DNA of 64,000 nt from Rhodococcus opacus (GCF_012396235.1 NZ_JAAXPA010000006.1:62001-126000), one strand, 5' to 3'; shown: positions 16,842-25,643, counted from the first letter of the stretch. Notes: generated by a model not told the origin, from the sequence alone. A program made the numbers and translations.

Positions 16842-18035
16842 ATGACGGACCACGACCCCACCGTCCTCGTCGCGGGGGCGCGAACCCCGTTCGGACGCTT
16901 CATGGGATCCCTGTCGAGCCTGAGCGCCCAGGAACTGGGTAGCCACGCGATCGGTGGTGCGCTGGAATCGGCCGGCGTCGACGCACGCGCCGTCGACCAC
17001 GTCGTCATGGGCCAGGTGCTCACCGCGGGCAGTGGCCAACTGCCGGCGCGCGTCGCGGCGGCAGCCGCCGGAATCCCCATGACCGCACCGGCACTGACCA
17101 TCAACCGGATGTGCCTCTCCGGAATCGACGCGATAACGCTGGCGCACCAGATGATCTCCGCCGGCGACGCGGACATCGTCGTCGCCGGCGGTCAGGAATC
17201 GATGAGCACTGCGCCGCACCTGCTGACGAACAGTCGTCGCGGACACAGGTACGGCGACACGGTTCTGATCGACCACCTCGCGTTCGACGGGCTCCAGGAC
17301 GCCTTCACGGGGTCGTCGATGGGGGCGCTGACCGAGTCGAGGAATCCCGAGTACGGGATCAGCCGCGAGGCCCAGGACGAGTGGGCCGCGCGCTCGCACC
17401 GTGCGGCCGCACGCGCACGAAAGGACGGCGTCTTCGCGGCCGAGATCGTTCCCGTTCCGATCAGATCCGGGCGGGGTGAGTCGACCGACGTGAGCCACGA
17501 CGAGGGCATCCGGGCCGACACCTCGGCGGCCGACCTCGCCGGTCTGCCTCCGGCTTTCGCCGCAGGCGGCTCGCTGACGGCGGGCAACTCGTCACCGATC
17601 TCCGACGGTGCCTGCGCCGTCGTGGTCACACGGAAGTCGACGGCCGTCCGGCTCGGACTGTCGTGGCTGGCCGAGATCGGATCACGCGCTGTGGTCGCCG
17701 GACCCGATTCGGGTCTGCACGAGCAGCCGTCGAACGCCATCCAGGCCGCGTGCCGACGCGAGGGGATCGCGCCTCGCGACCTCGATCTCGTCGAGATCAA
17801 CGAGGCGTTCGCCGCCGTCACACTCGTCTCGTCCGAACGCCTCGGTCTCGACGCGGACCGGGTGAACGTCAACGGCGGCGCGATCGCGCTCGGCCACCCG
17901 ATCGGCGTCTCGGGGGCACGGATCGTCCTGCACCTCGCGCTCGAACTGCGACGCCGCGGAGGTGGCGTCGGCGCAGCCGCGCTGTGCGGGGGCGGCGGCC
18001 AGGGGCAGGCCCTGATCGTGCACGTCGAACGGTGA
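16842..18035 (+). CDS. acetyl-CoA acyltransferase (thiolase)
   Basis: 397 residues. Contains the acyl-accepting cysteine in [12 protein letters not shown] (near residue 91), NEAFAAV, the histidine motif [17 protein letters not shown] and the second cysteine in [10 protein letters not shown]. This is the full catalytic set of a degradative or biosynthetic type I/II thiolase. With the upstream dehydrogenases it would release acetyl-CoA from a 3-ketoacyl-CoA. AAGGAG at 16829-16834 precedes the ATG. The following TetR starts 4 nt downstream, so the repressor is co-transcribed with the operon. Confidence 0.9.
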   Translation: MTDHDPTVLVAGARTPFGRFMGSLSSLSAQELGSHAIGGALESAGVDARAVDHVVMGQVLTAGSGQLPARVAAAAAGIPMTAPALTINRMCLSGIDAITLAHQMISAGDADIVVAGGQESMSTAPHLLTNSRRGHRYGDTVLIDHLAFDGLQDAFTGSSMGALTESRNPEYGISREAQDEWAARSHRAAARARKDGVFAAEIVPVPIRSGRGESTDVSHDEGIRADTSAADLAGLPPAFAAGGSLTAGNSSPISDGACAVVVTRKSTAVRLGLSWLAEIGSRAVVAGPDSGLHEQPSNAIQAACRREGIAPRDLDLVEINEAFAAVTLVSSERLGLDADRVNVNGGAIALGHPIGVSGARIVLHLALELRRRGGGVGAAALCGGGGQGQALIVHVER

Positions 18036-18039
18036 TTCG

Positions 18040-18624
18040 ATGAGCACCAAGTACGACCTCAACCGCGCCGAAATTCTGCGCGTGTCCGCCGAGCTGTTCG
18101 CGAGGTCGGGCTACCACGGCACCGGGATCGCAGACCTGGGCACGGCGGTGGGGCTCGGCCGCGGGGCGCTCTACCACTACATCGGCAGCAAGGAGGAGGT
18201 CCTGTTCGCGATCAGCAGCCGGCAACTCGCGCAGATGAACACGGTCGCCGACGAACTCGCCCTGACCGAACCGGATCCGGAGCGCCGCCTCCGCGGTCTC
18301 GCGCGCGCCCTGCTCCGCAACATCGCCGAACACCGCGCGGAGTGGACGGTGTTCTTCCGCGAGTACCACGCCCTGACCGGTGATCGGCGTGTGCGGGTCG
18401 TCGCGGCCCGCGAACGGTACGAATCGCATTGGCGGCACGCGTTCGACCAAGGCGTCCGGGACGGGGTGTTCACACTGTTGCCGCCGTTGATGATCAAGGG
18501 TGTGCTCGGCATGTTCAACTACAGCTACCTCTGGCTCACCGCCGACGGGACCCGCACCCCCGAAGAGATCGCCGACGGGTTTCTCGACGCCCTGATCACC
18601 GGGCTGGCCGCGCCGAACCCGTGA
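18040..18624 (+). CDS. TetR-family regulator, paralogue 1
   Basis: 194 residues: N-terminal TetR helix-turn-helix (FARSGYHGTGIADLGTAVGLGRGALYHYIGSKEEVL) and a helical ligand domain (QMNTVADELAL, EWTVFFREYHALTGD). It starts 4 nt after the thiolase stop and is therefore the last gene of the operon or coupled to the next. The following gene is a close paralogue. Autogenous control of the acid-catabolism cluster through the inverted sites at 14683-14784 is a reasonable guess; the ligand may be an acyl-CoA. Confidence 0.85.
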   Translation: MSTKYDLNRAEILRVSAELFARSGYHGTGIADLGTAVGLGRGALYHYIGSKEEVLFAISSRQLAQMNTVADELALTEPDPERRLRGLARALLRNIAEHRAEWTVFFREYHALTGDRRVRVVAARERYESHWRHAFDQGVRDGVFTLLPPLMIKGVLGMFNYSYLWLTADGTRTPEEIADGFLDALITGLAAPNP

Positions 18625-18635
18625 TCTGGGCCGTC

Positions 18636-18641
18636 TAGACT
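18636..18641 (+). promoter_or_regulatory. possible -10 box TAGACT before the second TetR gene
   Basis: TAGACT in the 54-base gap between the paralogous TetR genes resembles an actinobacterial sigma-A -10 element, about 38 nt before the ATG at 18679. The same hexamer lies upstream of the Stealth gene (51498-51503). It suggests that the second regulator can be expressed alone. No clear -35. Confidence 0.3.
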
Positions 18642-18678
18642 CACATCTTCGACCGCCGGGAGACAAAGGGGCCCTTCG

Positions 18679-19254
18679 ATGAGCGACAAGTACGACGCCA
18701 ACCGGGACCGAGTCCTGCAGGTGGCCGCCGAATTGTTCGCGAAGTCGGGCTACCACGGCACCGGGGTCGCCGAGATCGGTGAGGCCACCGGGCTGGGCCG
18801 GGGCGCGCTGTACCACTACATCGGCAGCAAGGAGGCAATCCTCTACGAGATCAGCAGCCGGCAACTCGCGCAGATGAACACGGTGGCCGACGAACTCGCG
18901 CTGTCCGAGGCCGATCCGGAGAAACGGCTGCGCGGTCTTGCACGAGCCCTCATGCGGAACATCGCCGAGCACCGTGCGGAGTGGACGGTGTTCTTCCGCG
19001 AGTACCACGCCCTGACGGACGAGCGTCGTGATCGCATCATCGCCGAACGTGAACGCTACGAATCGCATTGGCGGAACGCGCTGGAGCAGGGCATCCGCGA
19101 CGGACAGTTCCGGGCTCTCCCGCGGCTGATGGTCAAGGGCCTGCTGGGCATGTTCAACTACAGCTACCTGTGGATCACCCCCGCGGGCGCCGAGACACCC
19201 GAAGAGATCGCGGACGAGTTCCTCGACGCCGTCGTCACGGGGATGCGGGCGTGA
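18679..19254 (+). CDS. TetR-family regulator, paralogue 2
   Basis: 191 residues, strongly similar to the preceding gene throughout: GYHGTGVAEIGEATGLGRGA for GYHGTGIADLGTAVGLGRGA, the same SSRQLAQMNTVADELAL and EWTVFFREYHALT stretches, and the same end (MLGMFNYSYLW-like). This is a tandem duplication. Differences in the recognition helix are small, so the two could bind the same operator or heterodimerise. The stop is immediately followed by the flank of palindrome R4. Confidence 0.85.
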   Translation: MSDKYDANRDRVLQVAAELFAKSGYHGTGVAEIGEATGLGRGALYHYIGSKEAILYEISSRQLAQMNTVADELALSEADPEKRLRGLARALMRNIAEHRAEWTVFFREYHALTDERRDRIIAERERYESHWRNALEQGIRDGQFRALPRLMVKGLLGMFNYSYLWITPAGAETPEEIADEFLDAVVTGMRA

Positions 19255-19265
19255 GGCGCTTCGCA

Positions 19266-19311
19266 CCCGTGCGCGGTGAGCGAGTCTCTGCACTCGCTCG
19301 CCGCGCACGGG
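19266..19311. repeat. 46-bp palindrome family, copy R4 (arm class A variant)
   Basis: Arms CCCGTGCGCGGTGAGCGAGT and ACTCGCTCGCCGCGCACGGG around a 6-nt loop; one mismatch. Left flank GGCGCTTCGCA starts right after the TetR stop, right flank is CGGCGGAGCCGC. It separates two plus-strand units. Confidence 0.9.
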
Positions 19312-19339
19312 CGGCGGAGCCGCTGAGTATCCTCGTCAC

Positions 19340-19813
19340 ATGAGTCCGTCGTCGGCCACCCCTGCCCGTTGCTCCATCGCGCGCACCCTCGAACTCCTGG
19401 GCGACAAGTGGACGCTGCTCATCGTCCGCGACGCCTTCTGGGGCCACAGCCGGTTCTCGGAGTTCACCCGCAGTCTCGGGGTGGCGTCCGACGTGCTCAC
19501 CGCACGGTTGGCGATGCTCGTCGACGAAGGAATCCTCGAACGCCGCGCCTATCGCCAGGAGGGGTCGCGGGAACGTCGGGAGTACGTGCTGACCGAGAAG
19601 GGCAAGCAGTTGCATGTCGTGATCGGGGCGCTGGGACAGTTCGGGCGCGACCATCTGCCGCGGCCGGGTAGCACCTCCCCCGAGTACACCGACGAGACCA
19701 CCGGCGAGGCCGTGTCCCTCGCCTTCGTCACCGACGACGGTCGCCGCGTTCCGGCATCGACTCTGCATGTACAGCAGGGCGCTCCGGCCCCGGCCGGCAA
19801 TCCGCAGGGTTAA
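19340..19813 (+). CDS. HxlR-family transcriptional regulator
   Basis: 157 residues. The N-terminal cysteine and winged helix are characteristic: CSIARTLELLGDKWTLLIVRDAFWG, FSEFTRSLGVASDVLTARLAML, then REYVLTEKGKQL. HxlR/DUF24 proteins often sense electrophiles or oxidants through a conserved N-terminal cysteine, here in ARCSIART. It lies 83 nt upstream of a SnoaL-like gene whose promoter holds a perfect 23-bp palindrome, and probably represses that gene (inference). Confidence 0.85.
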   Translation: MSPSSATPARCSIARTLELLGDKWTLLIVRDAFWGHSRFSEFTRSLGVASDVLTARLAMLVDEGILERRAYRQEGSRERREYVLTEKGKQLHVVIGALGQFGRDHLPRPGSTSPEYTDETTGEAVSLAFVTDDGRRVPASTLHVQQGAPAPAGNPQG

Positions 19814-19856
19814 CCGGAACTCGTGAGGAACGGGGCGCGACCTCGTCGTATCCATG

Positions 19857-19879
19857 CTAACTTGGAAATTCCAAGTTAG
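19857..19879. promoter_or_regulatory. perfect 23-bp palindromic operator
   Basis: Arms CTAACTTGGAA and TTCCAAGTTAG flank a single central A. It is AT-rich against its surroundings and ends 17 nt before the ATG of the SnoaL-like gene, overlapping or just ahead of the ribosome-binding site. Position and ACTTGG/CCAAGT symmetry fit an HxlR-type operator; the HxlR gene is directly upstream. Confidence 0.75.
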
Positions 19880-19896
19880 TGAGAGGCAAGGCAACC

Positions 19897-20310
19897 ATGT
19901 CTGTACAACACGGAGTTCACGCAGTCGAGAATTTCTGGGCCCGGGTGTGGCAGTCACCCCAGGATCCCCACGCGATCGACGAGCTCGTCGTCGACGATTT
20001 CGTCATCGTCACCGGTGGGGAGGCCATCCGCGGCCGCGACACCTTCAAGGAATGGGTGCTGAAGTTTCAGTCGACCGTCGAGGATCTGGAGTTCATCCCC
20101 GTCGAAACGTTCCAGAACGAGGACGGTTCCCGCGTCGCGTCGCTGTGGGAAATGACCGGCCGCAATCGCGGATTCATGGGCACCGAACCGGACGGGCAAC
20201 CGATCCATCTGACGGGTACCGCGGTGTGGAACGTCCGGGCCGACGGGATGCTCGAATCCAACCGCGTCGAGCGCAATGCCTGGGAACTGCACCGGCGGCT
20301 GACGGCCTAG
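19897..20310 (+). CDS. SnoaL-like (NTF2-fold) protein
   Basis: 137 residues. Shape of the SnoaL/NTF2 cone fold: HAVENFWARVWQSPQDPHAIDELVVDDFVI, then IRGRDTFKEWVLKFQS, and strands TGTAVWNVRADGMLESNRVERN. Such proteins are small cyclases, isomerases or ligand binders; the substrate is unknown. The ATG at 19897 (AGAGG upstream) is chosen over 19879 because that upstream start lies inside the palindrome. Likely controlled by the HxlR protein upstream. The stop TAG abuts palindrome R5. Confidence 0.7.
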   Translation: MSVQHGVHAVENFWARVWQSPQDPHAIDELVVDDFVIVTGGEAIRGRDTFKEWVLKFQSTVEDLEFIPVETFQNEDGSRVASLWEMTGRNRGFMGTEPDGQPIHLTGTAVWNVRADGMLESNRVERNAWELHRRLTA

Positions 20311-20320
20311 GCGCTTCGCG

Positions 20321-20366
20321 CCCGTGAGTGGTTAACGAGTGCAGGCACTCGCTAACCACTCACGGG
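20321..20366. repeat. 46-bp palindrome family, copy R5 (arm class A)
   Basis: Arms CCCGTGAGTGGTTAACGAGT and ACTCGCTAACCACTCACGGG with a 6-nt loop; one mismatch. Flanks GGCGCTTCGCG and CGGCGGAGCCGCC. It fills the gap between two convergent genes and touches both stop codons (20308-20310 and 20379-20381), a classical place for a bidirectional terminator. Confidence 0.9.
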
Positions 20367-20378
20367 CGGCGGAGCCGC

Positions 20379-21473
20379 CTACTTGGCTACCGCGATCCGG
20401 GCCTCGGCGACGGCGTCGGCTGCGGCGCCGGCGAGGATGCCGTCCCGCTTCGCGACGTCGAGGATCTGCACGACGGTGGCGAAGATCTTCTCGACCTGCG
20501 CGCGGACGTCGTCGGCGGACGTGCCGAGCCGCTCGCCGGCGACCTGGATGAGTCCGCCGCCGTTGGCGACGTAGTCGGGCACCCAGGTGATGCCGCGTTC
20601 GCCGAGGTCGTGCTCGACCGCGGGGTGGGCGAGCTGGTTGTTCGCGGCCCCGCAGATCACCTGGGCGGTGATCGCGGCGACGGACTCGTCGGTGAGCGTG
20701 GCGCCCATCGCGCAGGGTGCGTAGACGTCGAGTTCCTGGTCGATGACGGTGGACGCGATCTTGACCTCGGGGAAGTCGCGGGCGACGCGGTCGAGTGCGG
20801 CGGCGTCGACGTCGGTGGCGACCACCGATGCGCCGTCGGCGAGCAGCAGCTTGATCAGCTGGTAGCCGACCTTGCCGGTGCCCTCGACGCCGACGGTGCG
20901 GCCGGCGAGGCTCGGGGTGCCCCACTTCGCCTGGGCGGCGGCGCGCATCCCCTGGAACACGCCGAGGGCGGTCATCGGGGCGCTGTCGCCGGACCCGCCG
21001 GCGGACGTGTTGCGTCCGACGACGTAGTCGGTGGCGCGGCCCATCACGTCGAGGTCGTCGGAGTTGGTGCCCACGTCGCCGGCGGTGATGTACCGGCCGC
21101 CGAGCGTCTGGACGAAGCGGGCGTACGCCTCGAGCAGCGCTTCCGACTTGCCGGTGGCGGGGTCGCCGATGATGACGGCCTTGCCGCCGCCGAGGTCGAC
21201 TCCGGCGATCGCCGACTTGTAGGTCATGCCCCGCGACAGGCGCAGCACGTCCTTGAGCGCGGCGGCCTCGTCGGCGTACGGGTAGAAGCGGGTGCCGCCG
21301 AGCGCCGGTCCGAGGGTGGTGTCGTGGATCGCGACGATCGCCTTGAGCCCGGTGGCGGGGTCCTGGAAGAACGTCACCTGCTCGTGGGCGGTGTCGGTGG
21401 GGAAATCGGTGCGCTCGAACACTCCAGCGTTTTCGGGCAGTGCGGTGTCGTGACGTTCCGCGGTGAGAGTCAT
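20379..21473 (-). CDS. branched-chain amino acid dehydrogenase (Leu/Val dehydrogenase type)
   Basis: 364 residues of the Glu/Leu/Phe/Val dehydrogenase family. Catalytic lysine motifs are present (RLSRGMTYKSAIAGVDLGGGKAVI), then GDVGTNSDDLDVMG, and the NAD domain VGVEGTGKVGYQLIK. It deaminates an aliphatic L-amino acid to the 2-oxo acid with NAD. The gene follows the large ferredoxin oxidoreductase by only 6 nt; the two form a pathway in which the 2-oxo acid is oxidised to an acyl-CoA. I cannot separate valine from leucine preference. The divergent Lrp regulator is a probable controller. Confidence 0.85.
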   Translation of the reverse strand: MTLTAERHDTALPENAGVFERTDFPTDTAHEQVTFFQDPATGLKAIVAIHDTTLGPALGGTRFYPYADEAAALKDVLRLSRGMTYKSAIAGVDLGGGKAVIIGDPATGKSEALLEAYARFVQTLGGRYITAGDVGTNSDDLDVMGRATDYVVGRNTSAGGSGDSAPMTALGVFQGMRAAAQAKWGTPSLAGRTVGVEGTGKVGYQLIKLLLADGASVVATDVDAAALDRVARDFPEVKIASTVIDQELDVYAPCAMGATLTDESVAAITAQVICGAANNQLAHPAVEHDLGERGITWVPDYVANGGGLIQVAGERLGTSADDVRAQVEKIFATVVQILDVAKRDGILAGAAADAVAEARIAVAK

Positions 21474-21479
21474 GTCTTC

Positions 21480-24400
21480 TCAGGACCTTTCCGGAGTGGT
21501 GGCAATCGTGATGGTGGAGGTGTCGACGCCGAGTTCGGCGAGACGCTGGAGGTAGACGGTGACGTTGCGCAGCTTCACGTCCTCGTAGCCCCGGACGAGG
21601 TCGGGGGTCGCGGCGATCAGCGTTGCGGTGTCGTAGGTGTCGGCGGAGAGGTCGGCGACGAGGCCGGCCACCGTGGTCTCGTAGTGCGCGAGCAGCTGAC
21701 GCTCGAGACGACGGACCTTGGCGTAGCCGAACGGGTCGAACGCGGTGCCGCGCAGGAACTTCGCCTTGGCGAGGGTCTTGAGCGCGACGTGCGAGCGGGG
21801 GCCGAAACCGATCTTGGTCTTGCGGCCCATGGCCTTGAGGACGGGCGGGTGCAGCTTGTAGGTGAGCTTGCCCGCGCCGGGGACCTCGCCGGCGGCGGCG
21901 TCGAGGAACGCCTGGTCGGTGAGCATCCGGGCCACTTCGTATTCGTCCTTGTAGGCGGTGAGCTTGTGCAGGCCGGCGGCGACGGCCTCGCTGAACTCGG
22001 TCCGGCTGCCCAGCTCGCGCTCGGCGTCCCATGCCTGCTGCACCAGGGCGATGTAGCGGGCGGCGACGCGGTCACCCTGGAACGCAACGAGGTTCGCGGC
22101 GCGGCGTTCGGTGAGTTCGAGCGTCGTGCCGTCGAGGGTGGATCCGGCGAACAGGTGCGTCGGGACGACGGTGTCGCTGCGCTGAGCCACGGCGGCCGAG
22201 CTGGTGGCGGCCAGGAAGGCCTCCCGGTCGGCGACGGCGACGCGTCCCCAGTGGAACGCGGCCTTGTTGGACTCGACGGCCACCCCGTTGATCTCGAGGG
22301 CCTCCTCGATGAACCGTGCGGGGACGGGCAGTCCGCCGGCCTGGTAGGCCGCGCCGACCAGCAGGAAGTTGGCGGCGGCGGTGCTACCGAACAGTGCGGT
22401 GGCGGCGGCGAGTCCGTCGATCGCGGTCAGTTCGCGGGCCGAGACGTCGAGACGCTCGAGCAGCTTGTCCTCCTCCGGGTAGCGGACGGCGGGGTCGTAG
22501 ACCATGTCGCCGGTCGGGGTCTGGCTGGTCGACGCGACGGTGATGGTGCGGTCGGAGCTGCCGAAGCCGGCGTACTTGGCGTCGGCCGCGGTCAGCAGGT
22601 CGAATGCGAGGACGCAGTCGGCGGTCGCGGGGCTGATCCGGTTGGACGGCGCCGAGCTCCCCGACCGCGTCTTCTGATCGCTGAGCCGCAGGTGCGACGT
22701 GACGGGTCCGGCCTTCTGGCTGAGACCGGTCTGGTCGAGTCCCTCGACGTGCAGCCCGGCGCGCAGCGCGGCCATGCCCAGCACCTGGTTGACGGTGACG
22801 ATGCCGGTACCACCGACACCGGCCATGAACAGGTTGTGCGTTCCGGTCCACACGGCGGGATCGGGGTCGCCGACCTCCGGCGGAACCGGGATCTCGCGCA
22901 ACGTCTTCGGCGCGCCTTCCTCGGGCAGCTCGACCGTCACGAACGACGGGCAGTCGCCCTCGAGGCAGGAGTAGTCGGTGTTGCAGCTGGTCTGGTCGAT
23001 CTTGGTCTTGCGGCCGAATTCGGTGTCGACGGGCTGCACGGACAGGCAGTTGGACTTGACGCCGCAGTCGCCGCAGCCCTCGCAGACGGCCTCGTTGATG
23101 ACGACGCGGGTGCGGCGGGCGGGCAGCTTGCCGCGCTTGCGCTTGCGGCGGGCCTCGGCGGCGCACTGCTGGTCGAAGATCAGCACGGTGACACCCTCGA
23201 TGTCGCGCAGGACGCGCTGCGCCTCGTCGAGCCGGGTCCGGTCCCACAGCAGCGTGTTGGCGGCGAAGTGGGCGCCCTTGTGCCGCTTGGGATCCTCGGC
23301 GCACACGATGATCTGCTTGACGCCCTCGGACGCCAGCTTGTGGGTCAGCTGCGGCACGGTCAGCCCGGCCTCGGCGTCCTGCGCGCCGGTCATCGCGACG
23401 GCGGAGTTATAGAGCACCTTGTACGTGATGTTGACGCCGGCGGCGACGCACGCCTGCACGGCGAGCTGACCGGAGTGGAAGTAGGTGCCGTCGCCGACGT
23501 TCTGGAACATGTGCTTGACGTCGCTGAACGGGGCCTGCCCGATCCACTGCGCGCCCTCGCCGCCCATCTGGGTGAGCATCGTGACGGCGCTGTCGGTGCG
23601 ACCGGACATCGTGACCAGCGTGTGGCAGCCGATGCCGCCGCCCGCGATCGATCCCTCGGGCACCGCGGTGGAGCGGTTGTGCGGGCAGCCGGAGCAGAAG
23701 TACGGGGTGCGCGACGTCGGGAGGACGGTCAGCTCGAGGCGCGGCGGTGGGGCCGGCGTCAGCGCGACCCGGTCCTTCAGGACGCGGCGCAACGGTCCGG
23801 TGAGACGGGCGGCGGTCAGTTCACCGTCGACGGGGATCAGGTTCTTGCCCTGCGTGTTCTTCTTCCCCAGCACCGCGGGCGCACTGGCGCCGCCGTAGAG
23901 GATGTCCTTGAGCTGCGATTCGACGAACGGCATCTTCTCCTCGACGACGAGGACCTGCTCGACGCCGTCGGCGAGTTCGCGAACCTTGTCGGCGCCCAGG
24001 GGGTAGGGCATGCCGATGCGGAGGATGCGGATGCCGGCGTCCTCGAGCTGGGAGTCGCCGAGCCCGAGGTCGAGCAGGGCCTGGCGCAGCGAGTCGTAGG
24101 CGGTGCCGACGGCGGCGATGCCCAGCCACGCGGTGCGCGGGTTGACCTCGATCTTGTCGATCTCGTTGGCGGCGTTGAACGCCTCGACCATCGCCCAGCG
24201 CGGCCCGTACAGGTCGGCCTCGGCGTAGACACTGTCGGGCGGGGACGCGAGCACGCGCTGCCGGTACGACCACGGCTTGCCGTTCCACTCGATCTCGGGG
24301 AGCACGATGTCGAGGTCGGCGAAGTTCCGGTCGAGGGTCCACAGTCCGTCGGCCACGTCGGCGACGATCTTCATGCCCGACCAGCAGCCGGAGATCCGCG

Positions 24401-24992
24401 ACAGCGCCACACCGTAGAGGCCGAACGTGATGACCTCTTCGGCGTTGCGCGGGAAGAACACGGGCATGCCCATCGCGGCCATGGACCGCTCGCTGGCGCA
24501 GGGGATGGTGGAGGACTTGGCGTTGGGGTCGTCGCCGACGAGGACGAGGACGCCGCCGCGGGCGTTGGCGCCGTACATGGCGGCGTGCCGGATGGAGTCG
24601 CTGGCGCGGTCGAGGCCGGGACCCTTGCCGTACCAGACGCCGACGACGCCGTCGTGGGTGCGCTCGCCCTGCGGGAGGTCGACCTGGCTGCCCCAGACGG
24701 AGGTCGCGGCGAGTTCCTCGTTCATGCCGGGCACGAACTTCACGTCGTGGTCGGTGCTCAACGTGGGGATGGCGGCGATGGTGCGGTCGAGGCCGGCGAG
24801 GGGGCTGCCCTGGTAGCCGGAGACGAACGTCGCGACGTTCAGTCCCGCGCGGCGGTCGCGTTCGTGCTGCTCCACCAGCTGGCGGGCGATGGCCTGGACA
24901 CCGGTCATCAACACCGGGCCCGAGTCGGCCCGGTATCGGTCGGCGAGATCAAAGGATGCTGCACTGGTGCGAGCGTCGTCTAGCTGAGTCAT
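21480..24992 (-). CDS. indolepyruvate/2-oxoacid ferredoxin oxidoreductase, IorA-IorB fusion
   Basis: About 1170 residues, the length of the fused single-chain indolepyruvate:ferredoxin oxidoreductases. Recognisable parts: N-terminal pyrimidine-binding region (TFVSGYQGSPLAGLDRTI), thiamine diphosphate region (YFCSGCPHNRSTAVPEGS, GGEGAQWIGQAPF), an Fe-S segment (CEGCGDCGVKSNC, later CLEGDCPSF) and the C-terminal gamma-type domain (LFMAGVGGTGIVTVNQVLG). It oxidatively decarboxylates aryl- or branched 2-oxo acids to acyl-CoA with ferredoxin as acceptor. Start ATG 24992 has a GGGA site; a further in-frame ATG lies at 25022. Confidence 0.85.
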   Translation of the reverse strand: MTQLDDARTSAASFDLADRYRADSGPVLMTGVQAIARQLVEQHERDRRAGLNVATFVSGYQGSPLAGLDRTIAAIPTLSTDHDVKFVPGMNEELAATSVWGSQVDLPQGERTHDGVVGVWYGKGPGLDRASDSIRHAAMYGANARGGVLVLVGDDPNAKSSTIPCASERSMAAMGMPVFFPRNAEEVITFGLYGVALSRISGCWSGMKIVADVADGLWTLDRNFADLDIVLPEIEWNGKPWSYRQRVLASPPDSVYAEADLYGPRWAMVEAFNAANEIDKIEVNPRTAWLGIAAVGTAYDSLRQALLDLGLGDSQLEDAGIRILRIGMPYPLGADKVRELADGVEQVLVVEEKMPFVESQLKDILYGGASAPAVLGKKNTQGKNLIPVDGELTAARLTGPLRRVLKDRVALTPAPPPRLELTVLPTSRTPYFCSGCPHNRSTAVPEGSIAGGGIGCHTLVTMSGRTDSAVTMLTQMGGEGAQWIGQAPFSDVKHMFQNVGDGTYFHSGQLAVQACVAAGVNITYKVLYNSAVAMTGAQDAEAGLTVPQLTHKLASEGVKQIIVCAEDPKRHKGAHFAANTLLWDRTRLDEAQRVLRDIEGVTVLIFDQQCAAEARRKRKRGKLPARRTRVVINEAVCEGCGDCGVKSNCLSVQPVDTEFGRKTKIDQTSCNTDYSCLEGDCPSFVTVELPEEGAPKTLREIPVPPEVGDPDPAVWTGTHNLFMAGVGGTGIVTVNQVLGMAALRAGLHVEGLDQTGLSQKAGPVTSHLRLSDQKTRSGSSAPSNRISPATADCVLAFDLLTAADAKYAGFGSSDRTITVASTSQTPTGDMVYDPAVRYPEEDKLLERLDVSARELTAIDGLAAATALFGSTAAANFLLVGAAYQAGGLPVPARFIEEALEINGVAVESNKAAFHWGRVAVADREAFLAATSSAAVAQRSDTVVPTHLFAGSTLDGTTLELTERRAANLVAFQGDRVAARYIALVQQAWDAERELGSRTEFSEAVAAGLHKLTAYKDEYEVARMLTDQAFLDAAAGEVPGAGKLTYKLHPPVLKAMGRKTKIGFGPRSHVALKTLAKAKFLRGTAFDPFGYAKVRRLERQLLAHYETTVAGLVADLSADTYDTATLIAATPDLVRGYEDVKLRNVTVYLQRLAELGVDTSTITIATTPERS

Positions 24993-25076
24993 CTGCGATT
25001 CCCGATCCGTCGCGTTGAGCATTTCGTGAGCTTGATCCTGTATCTGGTCTAAGATTTGGTCAACGCAAATCGGATC

Positions 25077-25088
25077 AACTGATCAGTT
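25077..25088. promoter_or_regulatory. palindrome AACTGATCAGTT in the divergent Lrp promoter
   Basis: Perfect 12-bp palindrome in the region between the oxidoreductase gene (minus) and the Lrp gene (plus). The context TTGGTCAACG and GTTCACG on either side gives further half-site-like elements. Placement suggests an Lrp/AsnC operator acting on both directions (inference). Confidence 0.5.
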
Positions 25089-25130
25089 CACGCAACAGGT
25101 GACGGTCGTCACTTCCCGGAGGTACCCAAA

Positions 25131-25643
25131 GTGCTCAGCATCGACAAGCTCGACGTGCAGTTGCTCGGACTGCTCGGCAAGGACTCACGCATGAGCGTGG
25201 CCGAACTCGCCAACTCGCTGGGCGTCGCCCGCAACACCGTGCAGTCCCGGATGAAGCGCATGGAGACCAGCGGACTGCTCACCGGCTTCCGCCCCAACCT
25301 CGACCTCGCCGAGGTCGGGATTCCCATCCAGGCGTTCGTCGGGCTCGAACTCGAACAGGGCAAGCTCACCGCCGTCGGCAACCGCCTCGTCGACCTGCCG
25401 GAGGTCATCGAGATCCACGCGACCACCGGCCGCGAAGACCTGCTGGTGCGGGTGGCCACGTCCACGCACGCGGAGCTGCAGAAGTTGCTGGAGAAGATCG
25501 CGAACCTGCCCGGCATCACGCATTCGACCACCACCATCGCGCTGACCAGCCCGCTGCCGTACCGGATTCAGCCGCTGCTCGAGCACCTCACCGACGACTC
25601 CGGGTGGGGCCGGTCCACGGCACTGCCCCGTTCACAGCGCTAG
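25131..25643 (+). CDS. Lrp/AsnC-family transcriptional regulator
   Basis: 170 residues: N-terminal helix-turn-helix (SVAELANSLGVARNTVQSRMKRME) and a C-terminal RAM ligand domain (VEIHATTGREDLLVRVA). Members are octameric feast/famine regulators that sense amino acids. GTG start with CGGAGG upstream. Divergent from the amino-acid dehydrogenase/2-oxoacid oxidoreductase operon, so it very likely controls branched-chain or aromatic amino acid catabolism there. A shorter spacer (23 nt) leads into ribH2. Confidence 0.9.
   Translation: MLSIDKLDVQLLGLLGKDSRMSVAELANSLGVARNTVQSRMKRMETSGLLTGFRPNLDLAEVGIPIQAFVGLELEQGKLTAVGNRLVDLPEVIEIHATTGREDLLVRVATSTHAELQKLLEKIANLPGITHSTTTIALTSPLPYRIQPLLEHLTDDSGWGRSTALPRSQR

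Noticed and set aside
20328..24983. A 1551-residue plus-strand open frame
   Set aside because: It is antisense to the dehydrogenase and oxidoreductase genes, has only low-complexity Gly/Val/Asp/Arg composition and no domain; high-GC codon bias keeps this frame open.
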